NCBI GenBank assembly: GCA_902522225.1
Contig: CABYUS010000006.1
Coordinates: forward strand, 1 to 50,133
DNA: 50,133 nt
Origin: an uncultured Pelagibacteraceae bacterium
GTDB lineage: Bacteria > Pseudomonadota > Alphaproteobacteria > Pelagibacterales > Pelagibacteraceae
Direction of reading: 5' to 3'
In this document: positions 17,201 through 27,276 of the stretch, piece after piece
Layout of the letters: each line of letters opens with the position of its first letter
Numbering within the stretch: position 1 is the stretch's first letter
Program-made: the position numbers and the translations under genes
Notes under the pieces: model-generated
The model's database searches: none
Told to the model about the DNA's origin: nothing
What the model saw: only the letters and a program-made list of their open reading frames with translations

Positions 17201-18706
17201 TTGGCTCAATTAATTTATGATCTTAAACAAATTAATCCTCATGCAAGAATTGGAGTTAAACTTGTGGCTTCATCTGGAATTGGAACAATTGCAGCAGGAG
17301 TAGCTAAAGCAAAAGCTGATATAATTTTAATTTCAGGACATAATGGAGGTACAGGAGCAACTCCACAAACTAGTGTGAAATATGTTGGAATACCCTGGGA
17401 AATGGGCCTTACAGAAGCAAATCAAGTTTTAACTTTAAATAATTTAAGATCAAAAGTTACTTTAAGAACAGATGGAGGAATTAAAACTGGAAGAGATGTT
17501 GTTATAGCTGCAATGATGGGAGCTGAAGAGTATGGGGTAGCAACGACAGCCTTAGTTGCTATGGGATGTATAATGGTAAGACAGTGTCACTCAAATACTT
17601 GCCCTGTAGGAGTCTGCACTCAAGATGACAAATTGAGAGAAAGATTTACAGGTACTCCAGATAAAGTAGTCAATTTATTTAGATTTATTGCTGAAGAAGT
17701 TAGAGAGATTTTAGCAGAACTTGGATTTAAAACTTTAAACGAAATTATTGGAAGAACAGATTTGTTGAGACAAGTTAGCAAAGCGTCTCCAAATTTAGAT
17801 GATCTTGATTTAAATCCTTTATTTGTCCAAGCAGACTCTGGTGAAAATAAGAGATATTGTGAAAATAAAGAGATCAATTCTGTTCCACCAACATTAGACC
17901 AAGCTATTTGGCCAGAAATTGAAAAAGCTATAGATAATTCACAAAGTATCTCAAAAAGTTTTAAAATTAAAAATACTAATCGAGCCGTTGGAACAAGAAT
18001 ATCCCACAATCTTTATAAAAAATTTGGTAATGAAAAAATTAATTCTGAAAAATATGTTTTAACTTTTGAGGGCTCTGCAGGACAGTCTTTTGGCGCATTT
18101 GGAATTAAGGGATTAAAATTAGTTTTAGAAGGCGATGCAAATGACTATGTTGGAAAAGGATTATCTGGAGCAACAATTTCAATAAAGTTACAGGATGAAA
18201 GTAATTTAATTTCGAATGAAAATACTATAATTGGAAATACAGTGTTATACGGAGCAACATCAGGAAAATTATTTGCAGCTGGGCAAGCTGGAGAAAGATT
18301 TGCTGTCAGAAATTCTGGAGCTACAACTGTAATTGAGGGATGTGGAACAAATGGGTGTGAGTATATGACTGGTGGTATAGTAATAATTTTAGGATCAATT
18401 GGAGATAATTTTGCAGCAGGAATGACTGGAGGGATGGCTTTTGTTTATGATCGTACAGGTCAATTTGAAAAAAAAGTAAATCCTGAATCAGTAATTTGGC
18501 AAAGACCTGAAACAAATTATTGGATCGAAGAACTTAAAAGCATAATCAAAAATCACTTAGATGAGACAAACTCAGGTATTGCAAAAACAATCTTAGAAAA
18601 TTTTGAAAATGAATTGGAAAACTTTTACCAAGTATGCCCAAAAGAAATGCTGGATAAACTTCAGAATCCAATTACTAAAAAAATTAGCACTAGTAAGGCA
18701 AGTTAA
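14198..18706 (+). CDS. gltB: Glutamate synthase large subunit
   Basis: The 1502-residue alpha subunit that converts 2-oxoglutarate and glutamine to two glutamates in the GS-GOGAT pathway. The glutaminase nucleophile is C27 in RDACGVGF, exposed after removal of a 26-residue propeptide, shorter than the E. coli one. The class II amidotransferase domain spans about 27-430, the central domain about 480-770, the FMN synthase domain about 830-1190 (GEGGQLPGFKV, GHNGGTGATPQTS), the [3Fe-4S] cysteines are C1124, C1130 and C1135 with the same spacing as in E. coli, and the C-terminal GxGxG beta-helix covers about 1230-1480. Its stop shares TTAA with the converging hydrolase gene. Confidence 0.96.
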   Translation: MINLYKKNRLKLEKNNAYHRSMERDACGVGFVASTEGKKSREVVEYGIEALKAVWHRGAVDADGKTGDGAGIHIEIPSDFFAEKIELTGHKFDNSKICVGMIFLPRDNYIAQETCRTLVEKELTKSNFSIYGWRQVPVNTKVLGEKANSTRPEIAQVIFRHNDKNLSGKKLEVKLYESRRKIEKEARNNLLDNFYICSLSSKSIIYKGMFLAEALSDFYPDLKDERFISRFAIFHQRFSTNTAPSWDLAQPFRSLAHNGEINTLKGNYNWMKVHEQEMQSPIFEDIENLKPVITPGASDSASLDNVFELLNMSGHAAPLAKLMLVPDAWSKKSKILSKDHQQLFNFLNSTMEPWDGPAAIAATDNQWVIGANDRNGLRPLRFTITKDKLLFVGSETGMISLNEKKIIKKGRLGPGEIIGVNLDKGKLYTNSEIKNFLAKEFKHFNAQIVDLNKKITHGNEKNFFSGDELRKRLHSFGVTIEDLEMILHPMAEDAKEATGSMGDDTPLAVLSDKYRPLYHFFRQNFSQVTNPPIDSLRENKVMSLKTRFGNLGNILDFNNLTKENIYVLDSPILSNAQFEKFSNFFDKNSTLIDCTFDEKEDLESSILRIQKEAEIAARKGIIHLILSDKNMSDVRLAIPMLICVGSINSHLIKQKLRGYTSINVQTGEALDTHSFATLLGVGATTVNPYLALDSIYQRFEKKLFGKFDYEECVVRYIKSINSGLLKIMSKMGISVLSSYRGGCNFETVGLSRTIVSEYFPGVLSKISGIGFQGIEKKLRLIHKEAFKKIGAVLPIGGIYKYRKNGEIHQYQGKLIHLLQSAVTTNSYQAYKKYVQGIYDLPPINLRDLIDFRKRYLNESININDVEPIENILKRFGSGSMSHGALSKEAHETLAIGMNRIKGASCSGEGGEDEERFKLMQNGDSANSRVKQIASARFGVTINYLNNCNEIEIKMAQGAKPGEGGQLPGFKVSKEIAKLRHSTPGVTLISPPPHHDIYSIEDLAQLIYDLKQINPHARIGVKLVASSGIGTIAAGVAKAKADIILISGHNGGTGATPQTSVKYVGIPWEMGLTEANQVLTLNNLRSKVTLRTDGGIKTGRDVVIAAMMGAEEYGVATTALVAMGCIMVRQCHSNTCPVGVCTQDDKLRERFTGTPDKVVNLFRFIAEEVREILAELGFKTLNEIIGRTDLLRQVSKASPNLDDLDLNPLFVQADSGENKRYCENKEINSVPPTLDQAIWPEIEKAIDNSQSISKSFKIKNTNRAVGTRISHNLYKKFGNEKINSEKYVLTFEGSAGQSFGAFGIKGLKLVLEGDANDYVGKGLSGATISIKLQDESNLISNENTIIGNTVLYGATSGKLFAAGQAGERFAVRNSGATTVIEGCGTNGCEYMTGGIVIILGSIGDNFAAGMTGGMAFVYDRTGQFEKKVNPESVIWQRPETNYWIEELKSIIKNHLDETNSGIAKTILENFENELENFYQVCPKEMLDKLQNPITKKISTSKAS

Positions 18707-19458
18707 GTAACAACTTTAACTATATTATCTAACTCTCTAAGAATTTTCTTTTGATATTTTTTATTAAATAAACTGTGGTCACCATTTTTAATTACAAACA
18801 ATTTTTTTTTAGCATAAATAAAAGTTTTTAAAAGTCTTCTAGAAAAAATTGGAGGTATAGCCTCATCTTTGCTTCCATGAAATAAGCTCACAGGTATCCT
18901 TGTATAAATTTTTTTATTAAAAACCAAATTTTTTCGGCTATCTTTTATTAATTGATAAGTAATTGGATACTCAAAACCTCCATGTTTTAGATTATAAACA
19001 CCTTTTGCAATTGTTTGGGCTTTCATTTTTTTCGTAAATTTTTTCCACATTACCTTTTCAAGAAATTCTGGTGCAGAACCTATACCCATGAAGCCCTTAA
19101 TTTGTTTAGAAAAAAATTTAAATTGGTTAAAGGATAGCCAAGATCCCATACTTGATCCAATTAAAATAAAATTTTTGCCTTTGATAATTTTTTTTATGGC
19201 AGTTTTAACTTGCTTAGTCCACAAGCTAATATTTCCATCAGTAAATTTTCCAGTTGATTTTCCATGTCCAGAGTATTCTATGGCTAGAAAACCTAGGTTA
19301 TTTTTGTTGCAATATTTTAGTAAAGTTTTTGGTTTTTCGCCCTCAATATCAGACATAAATCCATGAAGAAATACGATATAAAATTTATTGTTAGATTTGC
19401 CTTTTAAATATCTAATTTTAATCAGATTTGATATTTTCAAGTGCTTAAATTTATTCAT
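18703..19458 (-). CDS. Alpha/beta hydrolase
   Basis: A 251-residue cytosolic alpha/beta-hydrolase. The nucleophile elbow G-S-S-M-G puts the serine at S103, the oxyanion strand is FLHGF at 30-34, and the acid and base are D198 (HGSKDEAIP) and H228 (NGDHSLF), so the triad is complete. The arrangement resembles small esterases/acyl-protein thioesterase-like (ABHD10-type) proteins. Substrate unknown. It converges on gltB with a 4-base TTAA overlap and lies divergent from the glycosyltransferase gene with a 42-base gap. Confidence 0.8.
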   Translation of the reverse strand: MNKFKHLKISNLIKIRYLKGKSNNKFYIVFLHGFMSDIEGEKPKTLLKYCNKNNLGFLAIEYSGHGKSTGKFTDGNISLWTKQVKTAIKKIIKGKNFILIGSSMGSWLSFNQFKFFSKQIKGFMGIGSAPEFLEKVMWKKFTKKMKAQTIAKGVYNLKHGGFEYPITYQLIKDSRKNLVFNKKIYTRIPVSLFHGSKDEAIPPIFSRRLLKTFIYAKKKLFVIKNGDHSLFNKKYQKKILRELDNIVKVVT

Positions 19459-19500
19459 AAAAGTTTATTAGGTCTATTTCTTAATATATAACACTATTAC

Positions 19501-20685
19501 ATGTCGTCAAAAATAAAAGTATTACAAGTCATACCTAAACTTGGATATGGAGGAGCAGAAACAGGTTGCTATGATCTTGCGCATTACTTAGCTGAAAATT
19601 CGATAGGATCATATCTTGTTACCAGTGGAGGTGAATTAACCAAATATATAGATAAGAAAAAAGTTAAACTTATAAGGTTACCTGTTCATAGCAAAAATCC
19701 CTTATTAATTTTAATTAACACAATAATATTAATTTTTATAATTTTATTCGCCGATATTAAAATAGTTCATGCACGTAGTAGAGCTCCAGCATGGTCATGT
19801 TTTCTTGCTACAAAAATTACAGGAAGAAAATTTGTAACTACATTTCATGGTACTTATAACTTCAAAAACAAGATTAAAAAATATTATAATTCAATTATGG
19901 TTAGATCAGATTTAGTAATAGCTGGTTCTAATTTTATCTTCACTCATATAAAAGAAAATTATTCTGATTATTTAAATCCACATAAAAAATTCCTTGTAAT
20001 TTTTAGAGGAATAAACGCCGAATATTTTAATAAAAATAAAATAACTGAGAGTGATCAAGCTAAATTAATTACTGATTGGGGAATTGATAAATCAAAACCA
20101 TTGATATTATTACCAGGAAGATTGACATCATGGAAAGGGCAAGAAGTTTTTATTGAGGCATTAAAATTGGTAAATGAAAAAATTGCCTCCCATAATTTAA
20201 ACTATGATGAAACTGATAACATTTTTTTTAATGCAGTGATTCTTGGGAGTGATCAAGGGCGGAAAGTATATAAAAAGAAACTTACTAGATTAGTCGAACA
20301 GTACAGATTAAACCATCAAGTCAAATTAGTTGAAGAATGCAAATTAATGCCGTTAGCTTATAAAATATCTGATCTAGTGGTATCTGCATCAACTGAACCC
20401 GAAGCATTTGGAAGAGTAGCTGTCGAAGCACAGTCAATGGAGAAAATAATAATCGCTAGTAATATTGGTGGATCAAATGAAACAATTATTAATGAAAAAA
20501 CAGGCTTTTTGTTCGAGTCTGGAAATGCTGAAGATTTAAGTAAAAAAATAATATATGCACTAAATTTAGAACCTAGTAGATTGAATTCTATGGGAATTGA
20601 AGGTAGAAAAAATGTTGAAAAAAAATTTAATGTTGAAAAAATGTGTTTTTCTACATATTCAGAGTACAAAAAATTATTTAATTAA
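19501..20685 (+). CDS. GT4-family glycosyltransferase
   Basis: A 394-residue GT-B fold glycosyltransferase of family 4. The N-terminal GGAE at residues 17-20 marks the donor/acceptor cleft loop, a hydrophobic helix around 64-84 may associate with the membrane, the phosphate-binding region is LLPGRLTSWKGQE (about 202-214), and the EPEAFGRVAVE segment starting at E299 is the E-x7-E retaining signature. It probably adds a sugar to a lipid-linked or surface glycan. Its stop overlaps the thrS start as TAATG, an unusual coupling of an envelope gene to a translation operon. Confidence 0.87.
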   Translation: MSSKIKVLQVIPKLGYGGAETGCYDLAHYLAENSIGSYLVTSGGELTKYIDKKKVKLIRLPVHSKNPLLILINTIILIFIILFADIKIVHARSRAPAWSCFLATKITGRKFVTTFHGTYNFKNKIKKYYNSIMVRSDLVIAGSNFIFTHIKENYSDYLNPHKKFLVIFRGINAEYFNKNKITESDQAKLITDWGIDKSKPLILLPGRLTSWKGQEVFIEALKLVNEKIASHNLNYDETDNIFFNAVILGSDQGRKVYKKKLTRLVEQYRLNHQVKLVEECKLMPLAYKISDLVVSASTEPEAFGRVAVEAQSMEKIIIASNIGGSNETIINEKTGFLFESGNAEDLSKKIIYALNLEPSRLNSMGIEGRKNVEKKFNVEKMCFSTYSEYKKLFN

Positions 20686-22598
20686 TGCCAAATATAAAAT
20701 TACCAGATGGTAAGGAAATAAATTTTGACAAGCCTATTACAGGTTTAGATATTGCAGAAAAAATTAGCAAATCATTACTTAAACAAGCATTAATAATGAG
20801 TGTAGATGGTGAGTTAAAAGATTTATATTTTCCAATTAAAAAGGACTGTTCTATTAAAATTTTTACAGCAAAAGACCCTGAGGGTTTGGAAGCAATCAGA
20901 CATGACACTACTCACATAATGGCTATGGCTGTTCAAGAATTATTTCCTGGTACAAAATTAGCTATAGGCCCAGCAATTAAAGATGGTTTTTATTATGATT
21001 TTTCAAGAGAAGAACCTTTTACACCAAAAGATCTTGAAAAAATTGAAATTAAAATGAAAGAAATAATAGAAAAAGATGAAAAAACTAGAAGAGAGGTATG
21101 GGAGCGAGAAGAAACAAAAAAACATTATTCTAAACTCGGAGAAAAATATAAAGTTGAACTTGTTGATATGATTCCAGAAAATAATGAAGTTTCTATTTAT
21201 TATCATGGTGATTGGTATGATCTTTGTAGAGGTCCTCACCTATTATCAACGGGGAGAATTGGTAAATATTTTAAATTAACAAAAGTAGCTGGGGCTTACT
21301 GGCGTGGAGATTCTAATAATGAGATGCTTCAAAGAATATATGGTACTGGGTGGGCTTCACAAAAAGATTTAGATAATTACTTAAAGAGAATAGAGGAAGC
21401 AGAAAAAAGAGATCATAGAAAACTTGGTAAAGAAATGGATTTATTTCATTTTAGAGAGGAAAGTCCAGGATCTGTTTTTTGGCATGAAAAAGGTTGGTCT
21501 TTATTTCAAAAGTTAGTTAATTACATGAGGGCTAAACAAAAAGTTGCAGGATACAAAGAAATTAATACTCCAGAGATATTAGATAGATCTTTGTGGGAGA
21601 AATCAGGGCATTGGGATAAGTTTGGTGAGCATATGTATACATCAGAAACGCCTGATGAAAAAATATTCGCAATTAAACCAATGAATTGTCCTGGATGTGT
21701 TCAAGTATTCAATCAAGGTCTAAAGAGTTATAGAGACTTGCCCTTAAAAATGTCAGAATTTGGAAAAGTTCACAGATATGAACCTTCTGGAGCACTTCAC
21801 GGTCTTCTAAGAGTGAGAGCATTTACTCAAGATGATGCACATATTTTTTGCACTGAAGATCAAATTACTCAAGAGTCATTAACAGTCACAAATTTGATTT
21901 TAGAAATTTATAAAGAGCTAGGTTTTGAAAAAGTTTTATTAAAGTACTCAGATAGACCAGAAGTAAGAGTAGGAGAAGATAGTGTCTGGGATAAAGCTGA
22001 GGATGCCCTTTTAAAAGCCATTAAAGAAACAAAACTTGAATATTCAATCAACAAAGGTGAAGGAGCCTTTTATGGCCCTAAAATTGAATTCGTTTTAAGA
22101 GATGCCATTGGAAGAGATTGGCAATGTGGAACATTGCAAGTAGATTTGAACTTACCAAATAGACTTGGGGCAACATTTGTCGACAAAGATGGTACTAAAA
22201 AAGTTCCTGTAATGCTTCATAGAGCTTTATTTGGGTCACTGGAAAGATTTATTGGAATATTAATTGAACATTATGCAGGTAAATTACCTTTTTGGATTTC
22301 TCCACTACAAGCGGTTATTATACCTATTTCAGATGAATTTGACGATTATGCAAAAAAAATTTTTAAACTGGTAAGCAGTTCTGGAATAAATTGTGAAATT
22401 GATTTAAAAAATCACAACTTAAATTATAAAATTAGAGAACATTCGCTTTCCAAAGTACCTTTATTATTGATATGTGGAAAAAAAGAAGTTGACAGTGACA
22501 CCATAACTATAAGACAATTAGATTCTAAAAAACAAGAAAATATGAAAGTCGAAGATTTTATTAAAAATTATTCATTCCTGAATAAAGCCCCATTATAA
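20685..22598 (+). CDS. thrS: Threonyl-tRNA synthetase
   Basis: Class II aminoacyl-tRNA synthetase of 637 residues that charges tRNA-Thr and hydrolyses Ser-tRNA-Thr. The TGS domain is at 1-60. The editing site shows H73 and H77 (HDTTH) together with C181 and H185 (DLCRGPH), aligned almost exactly with E. coli numbering. The catalytic zinc cysteine is C335 in MNCPGC, followed by the motif 2 loop HRYEPSGALHGLLRVRAF, and the anticodon-binding domain covers about 540-637. It overlaps the glycosyltransferase stop by one base and is followed after three bases by infC. No leader regulatory structure is visible because it starts inside the upstream gene's end. Confidence 0.97.
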   Translation: MPNIKLPDGKEINFDKPITGLDIAEKISKSLLKQALIMSVDGELKDLYFPIKKDCSIKIFTAKDPEGLEAIRHDTTHIMAMAVQELFPGTKLAIGPAIKDGFYYDFSREEPFTPKDLEKIEIKMKEIIEKDEKTRREVWEREETKKHYSKLGEKYKVELVDMIPENNEVSIYYHGDWYDLCRGPHLLSTGRIGKYFKLTKVAGAYWRGDSNNEMLQRIYGTGWASQKDLDNYLKRIEEAEKRDHRKLGKEMDLFHFREESPGSVFWHEKGWSLFQKLVNYMRAKQKVAGYKEINTPEILDRSLWEKSGHWDKFGEHMYTSETPDEKIFAIKPMNCPGCVQVFNQGLKSYRDLPLKMSEFGKVHRYEPSGALHGLLRVRAFTQDDAHIFCTEDQITQESLTVTNLILEIYKELGFEKVLLKYSDRPEVRVGEDSVWDKAEDALLKAIKETKLEYSINKGEGAFYGPKIEFVLRDAIGRDWQCGTLQVDLNLPNRLGATFVDKDGTKKVPVMLHRALFGSLERFIGILIEHYAGKLPFWISPLQAVIIPISDEFDDYAKKIFKLVSSSGINCEIDLKNHNLNYKIREHSLSKVPLLLICGKKEVDSDTITIRQLDSKKQENMKVEDFIKNYSFLNKAPL

Positions 22599-22601
22599 TT
22601 A

Positions 22602-23147
22602 GTGCCAGAATTAAAAAAAAATTATTTTCAAAGAAGATCAAAGCCTAAAGGTCCAAGATCCAATAACAGGATTAATTCTCCTGAAGTTCAGGTAATTTCA
22701 AGTGATGGTGAAAATCTTGGAATAATTAGTACCAACAAAGCAATATCAATGGCCAAAGATGAAGGGCTGGATTTAATTGAAATTGCTCCAAATGCCAACC
22801 CACCTGTATGTAAAATAATTGATATGGGCAAGTATAAATATGATGCCCAGAAAAAAGCAAACAAGGCAAAAAAGAAGCAAAAAAAAATTGAACTTAAAGA
22901 AATAAAATTAAGACCTGTTACAGAGACTCATGATTATAATTTTAAGTTAAAAAATGCTTTAAAATTTTTATCGAAGGGAGACAAAGTAAAATTTACAATT
23001 AGATTTAAAGGAAGAGAAATGCAGCATTCTAACTTAGGTCATGAACTTATGAGCAAAATCAAAGAAGATATAATTTCTCATGGCAAGGTGGAATTAAACC
23101 CTAAATTTGATGGCAAACAAATAATAATGGTAATTCAACCGATATAA
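22602..23147 (+). CDS. infC: Translation initiation factor IF-3
   Basis: A 181-residue IF-3 that prevents premature 50S joining and proofreads the initiator tRNA. The N-terminal domain includes NRINSPEVQVISSDGENLGI and the linker is Lys-rich (KKANKAKKKQKK around 86-97); the C-terminal domain has the signature KFTIRFKGREMQHSNLG. The start used is GTG at 22602, three bases after the thrS stop; no ATG is available before the conserved region. Rare start codons are typical for infC, so an autoregulatory role for the weak start is plausible. No Shine-Dalgarno is seen. Confidence 0.95.
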   Translation: MPELKKNYFQRRSKPKGPRSNNRINSPEVQVISSDGENLGIISTNKAISMAKDEGLDLIEIAPNANPPVCKIIDMGKYKYDAQKKANKAKKKQKKIELKEIKLRPVTETHDYNFKLKNALKFLSKGDKVKFTIRFKGREMQHSNLGHELMSKIKEDIISHGKVELNPKFDGKQIIMVIQPI

Positions 23148-23195
23148 ATATATTAGTTGTCAAATATAAACTTTGTTTGTATAACCCCTGAAATT

Positions 23196-23402
23196 ATGCC
23201 AAAACTAAAAACAAAAAGTTCAGCTAAAAAAAGATTTAAAATAACAGCAAAAGGCAAAGTTGTTATGGCACAAGCTGGTAAAAGACATGGAATGATTAAA
23301 AGAACTAATCGCCAAATAAGAAACCAAAGAGGCACGACTACAATGTCAAAACAAGATGGTAAAATTGTAAAATCATACATGCCTTATAATTTGAGAGGAT
23401 AA
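23196..23402 (+). CDS. rpmI: 50S ribosomal protein L35
   Basis: A 68-residue basic ribosomal protein starting [15 protein letters not shown], the conserved L35 N-terminus. The ATG at 23196 was chosen; a longer in-frame reading from a TTG at 23157 adds 13 residues not found in the family. It lies in the usual infC-rpmI-rplT order, and its end carries the GAGAGGA ribosome binding site for rplT. Confidence 0.96.
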   Translation: MPKLKTKSSAKKRFKITAKGKVVMAQAGKRHGMIKRTNRQIRNQRGTTTMSKQDGKIVKSYMPYNLRG

Positions 23403-23403
23403 A

Positions 23404-23760
23404 ATGGCTAGAGTAAAAAGAGGGGTTACTAGTAAAGCAAAACACAAAAAAGTTTTTAAAGCTGTAAAAGGTCAATGGGGCAGAAGAAAAAATACGATTA
23501 GGATTGCTAGGCAAGCTATGGAAAAAGCTATGCAGTATGCATATAGAGATCGAAGAAATAAAAAAAGAGAATTTAAATCATTGTGGGTACAAAGAATTAA
23601 CGCAGGTGTAAGGTTAGAGGGCTTAACTTATTCTAAATTTATTAATGGGCTGAATAAGTCTGGTATTAAAATTGATAGAAAAATTCTAGCAGAAATAGCA
23701 TATGAAAACCCAAATGCATTTAAAACAATAGTAAAAAAAGCACAAGCAGCTATTAATTAA
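23404..23760 (+). CDS. rplT: 50S ribosomal protein L20
   Basis: A 118-residue early-assembly 50S protein that binds 23S rRNA and, in E. coli, represses the rpmI-rplT mRNA. The long N-terminal helix with [16 protein letters not shown] and [18 protein letters not shown] is characteristic. A clear Shine-Dalgarno (GAGAGGA at 23393-23399) overlaps the rpmI stop region. A 43-base gap follows before pheS. Confidence 0.97.
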   Translation: MARVKRGVTSKAKHKKVFKAVKGQWGRRKNTIRIARQAMEKAMQYAYRDRRNKKREFKSLWVQRINAGVRLEGLTYSKFINGLNKSGIKIDRKILAEIAYENPNAFKTIVKKAQAAIN

Positions 23761-23803
23761 TCTTCACTATTGTTTTTCCTAAGTTAAGAAATATTCTATA
23801 AGA

Positions 23804-24871
23804 ATGTCTGATATTAAAAAAATCAAAAAAGAATACTTAGAAGAATTAAATAAAGAATTGAGTTTAGATAAGGTTAATCAAATTAAAACTGAATTATTTG
23901 GAAAAAATGGCCTTATCTCAAATGAATTTAAAAAACTTGGAGCTTTAGCACCGCAAGAGAGAAAACAGTTCGCTTCAGATTTAAATTTTATTAAGGAAGA
24001 GCTTCAAGAGAATATATCAAAAAAATTTAAAGAACTTGAGATAAAAGAAATAAATGAAAAACTTAAAAATGAAAAAGTTGATATCACATTACCTGAGAGA
24101 AGCTTTGAGCAGGGTAAAATCCATCCTGTTTCACAAGTCATTGATGAAATATCATCAATTTTTTCTGAGATTGGTTTTAGTGTTGAAGAGGGACCTGATG
24201 TTGAGAATGAATATAATAATTTTACAGCATTAAATACACCTGAAAATCATCCTGCAAGAGACATGCATGACACTTTTTATCTTGATGATAAGAAAGAACT
24301 ACTATTAAGAACACACACTTCTCCTGTTCAGGTAAGAACTATGTTAAAAGGTAATCCACCATTTAAAATTATTGCACCAGGAAGAACTTATAGATCTGAT
24401 AGCGATCAGACTCATGCACCAATGTTTCATCAGGTTGAAGGTTTACACATTGATAAAGATATTAATATGGGAAATTTAAAAGGATGTTTAAATTATTTTA
24501 TAAAAGAGTTTTTTGAGGTAGATAAAATTAAAATGAGATTTAGACCAAGTCACTTTCCTTTTACAGAACCATCTGCAGAAGTAGATATTGGCTATGAGTT
24601 GAGAGATGGGAAAATTGTAATTGGCGAGGGTGATAAGTGGTTAGAAGTTTTAGGTTGTGGAATGGTACATCCAAATGTTCTTAAAAATGTAAACATTAAT
24701 CCAGAAAAATACCAGGGTTATGCTTTTGGTATTGGTATAGATAGACTTGGAATGCTTAAGTATGGCATTAATGATTTAAGAGCCTTTTTTGAGACAGACT
24801 ATAGATGGCTCAATCATTTTGGCTTCGACCCATTAGATGTCCCATCAAATTATAGAGGCCTTAGCAGATGA
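23804..24871 (+). CDS. pheS: Phenylalanyl-tRNA synthetase alpha subunit
   Basis: The 355-residue catalytic subunit of the alpha2-beta2 enzyme. An N-terminal coiled coil for tRNA binding (about 1-90) precedes the class II core. Motif 2 is [18 protein letters not shown] starting about residue 246, and motif 3 is GFAFGIG-like [16 protein letters not shown] around 307-322. The stop overlaps pheT by 4 bases (ATGA), fitting equimolar production of the two subunits. Confidence 0.97.
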   Translation: MSDIKKIKKEYLEELNKELSLDKVNQIKTELFGKNGLISNEFKKLGALAPQERKQFASDLNFIKEELQENISKKFKELEIKEINEKLKNEKVDITLPERSFEQGKIHPVSQVIDEISSIFSEIGFSVEEGPDVENEYNNFTALNTPENHPARDMHDTFYLDDKKELLLRTHTSPVQVRTMLKGNPPFKIIAPGRTYRSDSDQTHAPMFHQVEGLHIDKDINMGNLKGCLNYFIKEFFEVDKIKMRFRPSHFPFTEPSAEVDIGYELRDGKIVIGEGDKWLEVLGCGMVHPNVLKNVNINPEKYQGYAFGIGIDRLGMLKYGINDLRAFFETDYRWLNHFGFDPLDVPSNYRGLSR

Positions 24872-27276
24872 AATTTACTATAAGTTGGCTCAGGGAACAT
24901 CTTGATACAAAGTACAAGGATAATGAATTAATTGAAAAATTAACAGATGTTGGTCTTGAAGTTGAAAGCTATGAAAATCTAAGTACTAATTTAGATAGCT
25001 TTAAAGTTGCAAAAATTATCAATGCAGAACAACATCCAAATGCAGATAGACTAAAAATTTGTGATGTTGATTTAGGTCAGGAGAGCAATGTTAAAGTTGT
25101 ATGTGGAGCACCAAATGCAAAGAAAGATCTTTTGACTGTTTATGCTGGCCCTGAGTCAATAATTCCAAAAAATAATATGAAACTTGCAGTTAGTAAGATT
25201 AGAGGTGTTACTTCATATGGAATGCTATGTTCAGAGTCTGAATTAAATTTATCAAATGAGAGTGATGGAATAATAGAATTAAAATCTATTAATTATTCAG
25301 ATAAAATTGGTAAAAATTTCTTTAAAAATAATACTGATAAAGTTGTTGATTTATCAATAACACCAAATCGTCCTGATTGTCTGGGTGTAAGAGGTGTAGC
25401 TAGGGATCTTGCAGCTGCTGGAGTTGGTAAATTGAAAAATATTTCAAATAAAAGTATTAAAAAAAATGGAAGTCAAAAAATAAAAGTTTCAATTATAAAA
25501 GATAAAAATCAAGGTTGTACTATATTTGGCAGTTGTTTAATTAAAGGTGTAACAAATAAAGAAAGTCCAAAATGGTTAAAAGAGAAAATCGAATCTCTTG
25601 GCCAAAAACCAATCTCCGCAATTGTTGATATTACAAATTATGTGATGTTTGATTTAAACAGACCTCTTCATGCATACGATGCAGATAAAATTGACAAGGA
25701 AATTATTGTAAGAAATTCAAAAAAAGGTGAAACTTTTGAAGCTCTTGACAATAATAAATATAAATTAGATGAGGGTATGTGTGTTATCTCCGATAATTCA
25801 GGAGTGTTGGGTTTAGGAGGAATAATTGGAGGCACACGTACCAGCACAGAAATTAATACCAAAAATATTTTATTAGAGTCAGCATATTTTATCCCTAAAT
25901 CTATTAGGAAAACTTCAAAATTATTGAATATTGATACCGATGCAAAATTTAGATTTGAAAGAGGGATTGATCCTCAATCAATTGAAATAGGTTTGTCAAA
26001 AGCTGCTCAATTGATATCGGATATATGTGGAGGTAAAATTAGTAAATTTGATATTAAAAAAACTACAAAAGATACTAAAAATAAAATTCAATTTAAGAAT
26101 TCTTTATTTAAAAAAATAACTGGTTTTAATGTAAAAGATAAAGAGATAATTAAAATTTTATCTGATCTAGGATGTGAAATTTCTAAAAAGAAATTAGAAT
26201 TAGATTTAAAAATTCCTTCTTGGAGACCTGATATAACTCAACCAATAGATATAGTAGAGGAAATAGTAAGAATTAAAGGTTATAATAATATAGAAACTTT
26301 AGAGCCTGAAAAAACCAAAATAAAAGATACATTAAACAAACAACAAAAACTTTTTCATTTTTTACAACGTTCTGTGGCATCGAAAGGATATTTGGAGACC
26401 ATTACCTGGTCATTTACAGACTCAAAAATAAATAACCTTTTTAAAGAAGATCTTAAAGAAATTAAAATTGTGAATCCAATAAGTTCAGATTTAGATGTTT
26501 TAAGAAATTCTATTTTTTCCAATTTGACTTTTTACTTAAAGAAAAATTTAGATAGAGGGTTTAAAGATATTTCGTTGTTTGAAATTGGACCAATTTTTAA
26601 GGATAAGCTGCCAGGAGAACAATTGACGGTAATAGGAGCAATAAAATCAGGAAAAATATCAAGATTAAACTGGATCGAAAAAGATAGGTCAGTCGATCTT
26701 TTTGACGTAAAAAAAGATGTAATTCAGACATTAGTTGAGGCTGGATATAATAGGCAAAGTTTTTTCATAAGAGATAAATCACCTTCATATTATCATCCAG
26801 GCAAAGCGGGTTCCGTATACCTTGATAAGGATGATATAGATCCTGTAGCTTATTTTGGAGAAATTCATCCAAATATTATCAAAAAGCTTGATATAAAAAC
26901 TGAAGGATTGGTTGGTTTTGAAATTTATCTAGATCAATTAAAAGAAAACAAACTAAAACTCAAAGATCAAAAATCTAATTTTGAGTACTCTGACTATCAA
27001 AAATCAGAGAGAGATTTTGCATTTGTGGTTGATAAAAATTTTAAAGCACAAGATTTAATAAAAATTATATCTTCAATTGATAAGAATTTAATAAGATCGA
27101 TTAAAATTTTTGATATTTATGAAGGTGAAAATATTCCTAATGGTAAAAAGTCAATAGCTCTCAATGTAATAATTCAATCGTCCGAAAAAACTTTAGAAGA
27201 GAGTGATCTTGAAAAAATTAATAAACTAATTATTTCAACTGTTGAGACTAAATCTGGGGCAAAAATTAGATCATAA
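24868..27276 (+). CDS. pheT: Phenylalanyl-tRNA synthetase beta subunit
   Basis: The 802-residue beta subunit, which carries the editing site and the tRNA-binding modules. In order: N-terminal tRNA-binding OB domain (about 40-150, with [12 protein letters not shown]), B3/B4 editing domain (about 210-380, with [18 protein letters not shown]), B5 DNA-binding-like domain (about 400-475), the catalytic-like core with LFEIGPIF, and a C-terminal ferredoxin-fold anticodon-binding domain (about 705-802). lepA starts on the very next base after the stop. Confidence 0.97.
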   Translation: MKFTISWLREHLDTKYKDNELIEKLTDVGLEVESYENLSTNLDSFKVAKIINAEQHPNADRLKICDVDLGQESNVKVVCGAPNAKKDLLTVYAGPESIIPKNNMKLAVSKIRGVTSYGMLCSESELNLSNESDGIIELKSINYSDKIGKNFFKNNTDKVVDLSITPNRPDCLGVRGVARDLAAAGVGKLKNISNKSIKKNGSQKIKVSIIKDKNQGCTIFGSCLIKGVTNKESPKWLKEKIESLGQKPISAIVDITNYVMFDLNRPLHAYDADKIDKEIIVRNSKKGETFEALDNNKYKLDEGMCVISDNSGVLGLGGIIGGTRTSTEINTKNILLESAYFIPKSIRKTSKLLNIDTDAKFRFERGIDPQSIEIGLSKAAQLISDICGGKISKFDIKKTTKDTKNKIQFKNSLFKKITGFNVKDKEIIKILSDLGCEISKKKLELDLKIPSWRPDITQPIDIVEEIVRIKGYNNIETLEPEKTKIKDTLNKQQKLFHFLQRSVASKGYLETITWSFTDSKINNLFKEDLKEIKIVNPISSDLDVLRNSIFSNLTFYLKKNLDRGFKDISLFEIGPIFKDKLPGEQLTVIGAIKSGKISRLNWIEKDRSVDLFDVKKDVIQTLVEAGYNRQSFFIRDKSPSYYHPGKAGSVYLDKDDIDPVAYFGEIHPNIIKKLDIKTEGLVGFEIYLDQLKENKLKLKDQKSNFEYSDYQKSERDFAFVVDKNFKAQDLIKIISSIDKNLIRSIKIFDIYEGENIPNGKKSIALNVIIQSSEKTLEESDLEKINKLIISTVETKSGAKIRS

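Noticed and set aside
17620..18009. Long antisense frame inside gltB
   Set aside because: Shadow of the conserved synthase domain on the other strand, with no start signal or family resemblance.
23157..23195. Upstream TTG start for rpmI adding 13 residues
   Set aside because: L35 proteins begin MPKLKT, which is exactly the ATG at 23196.
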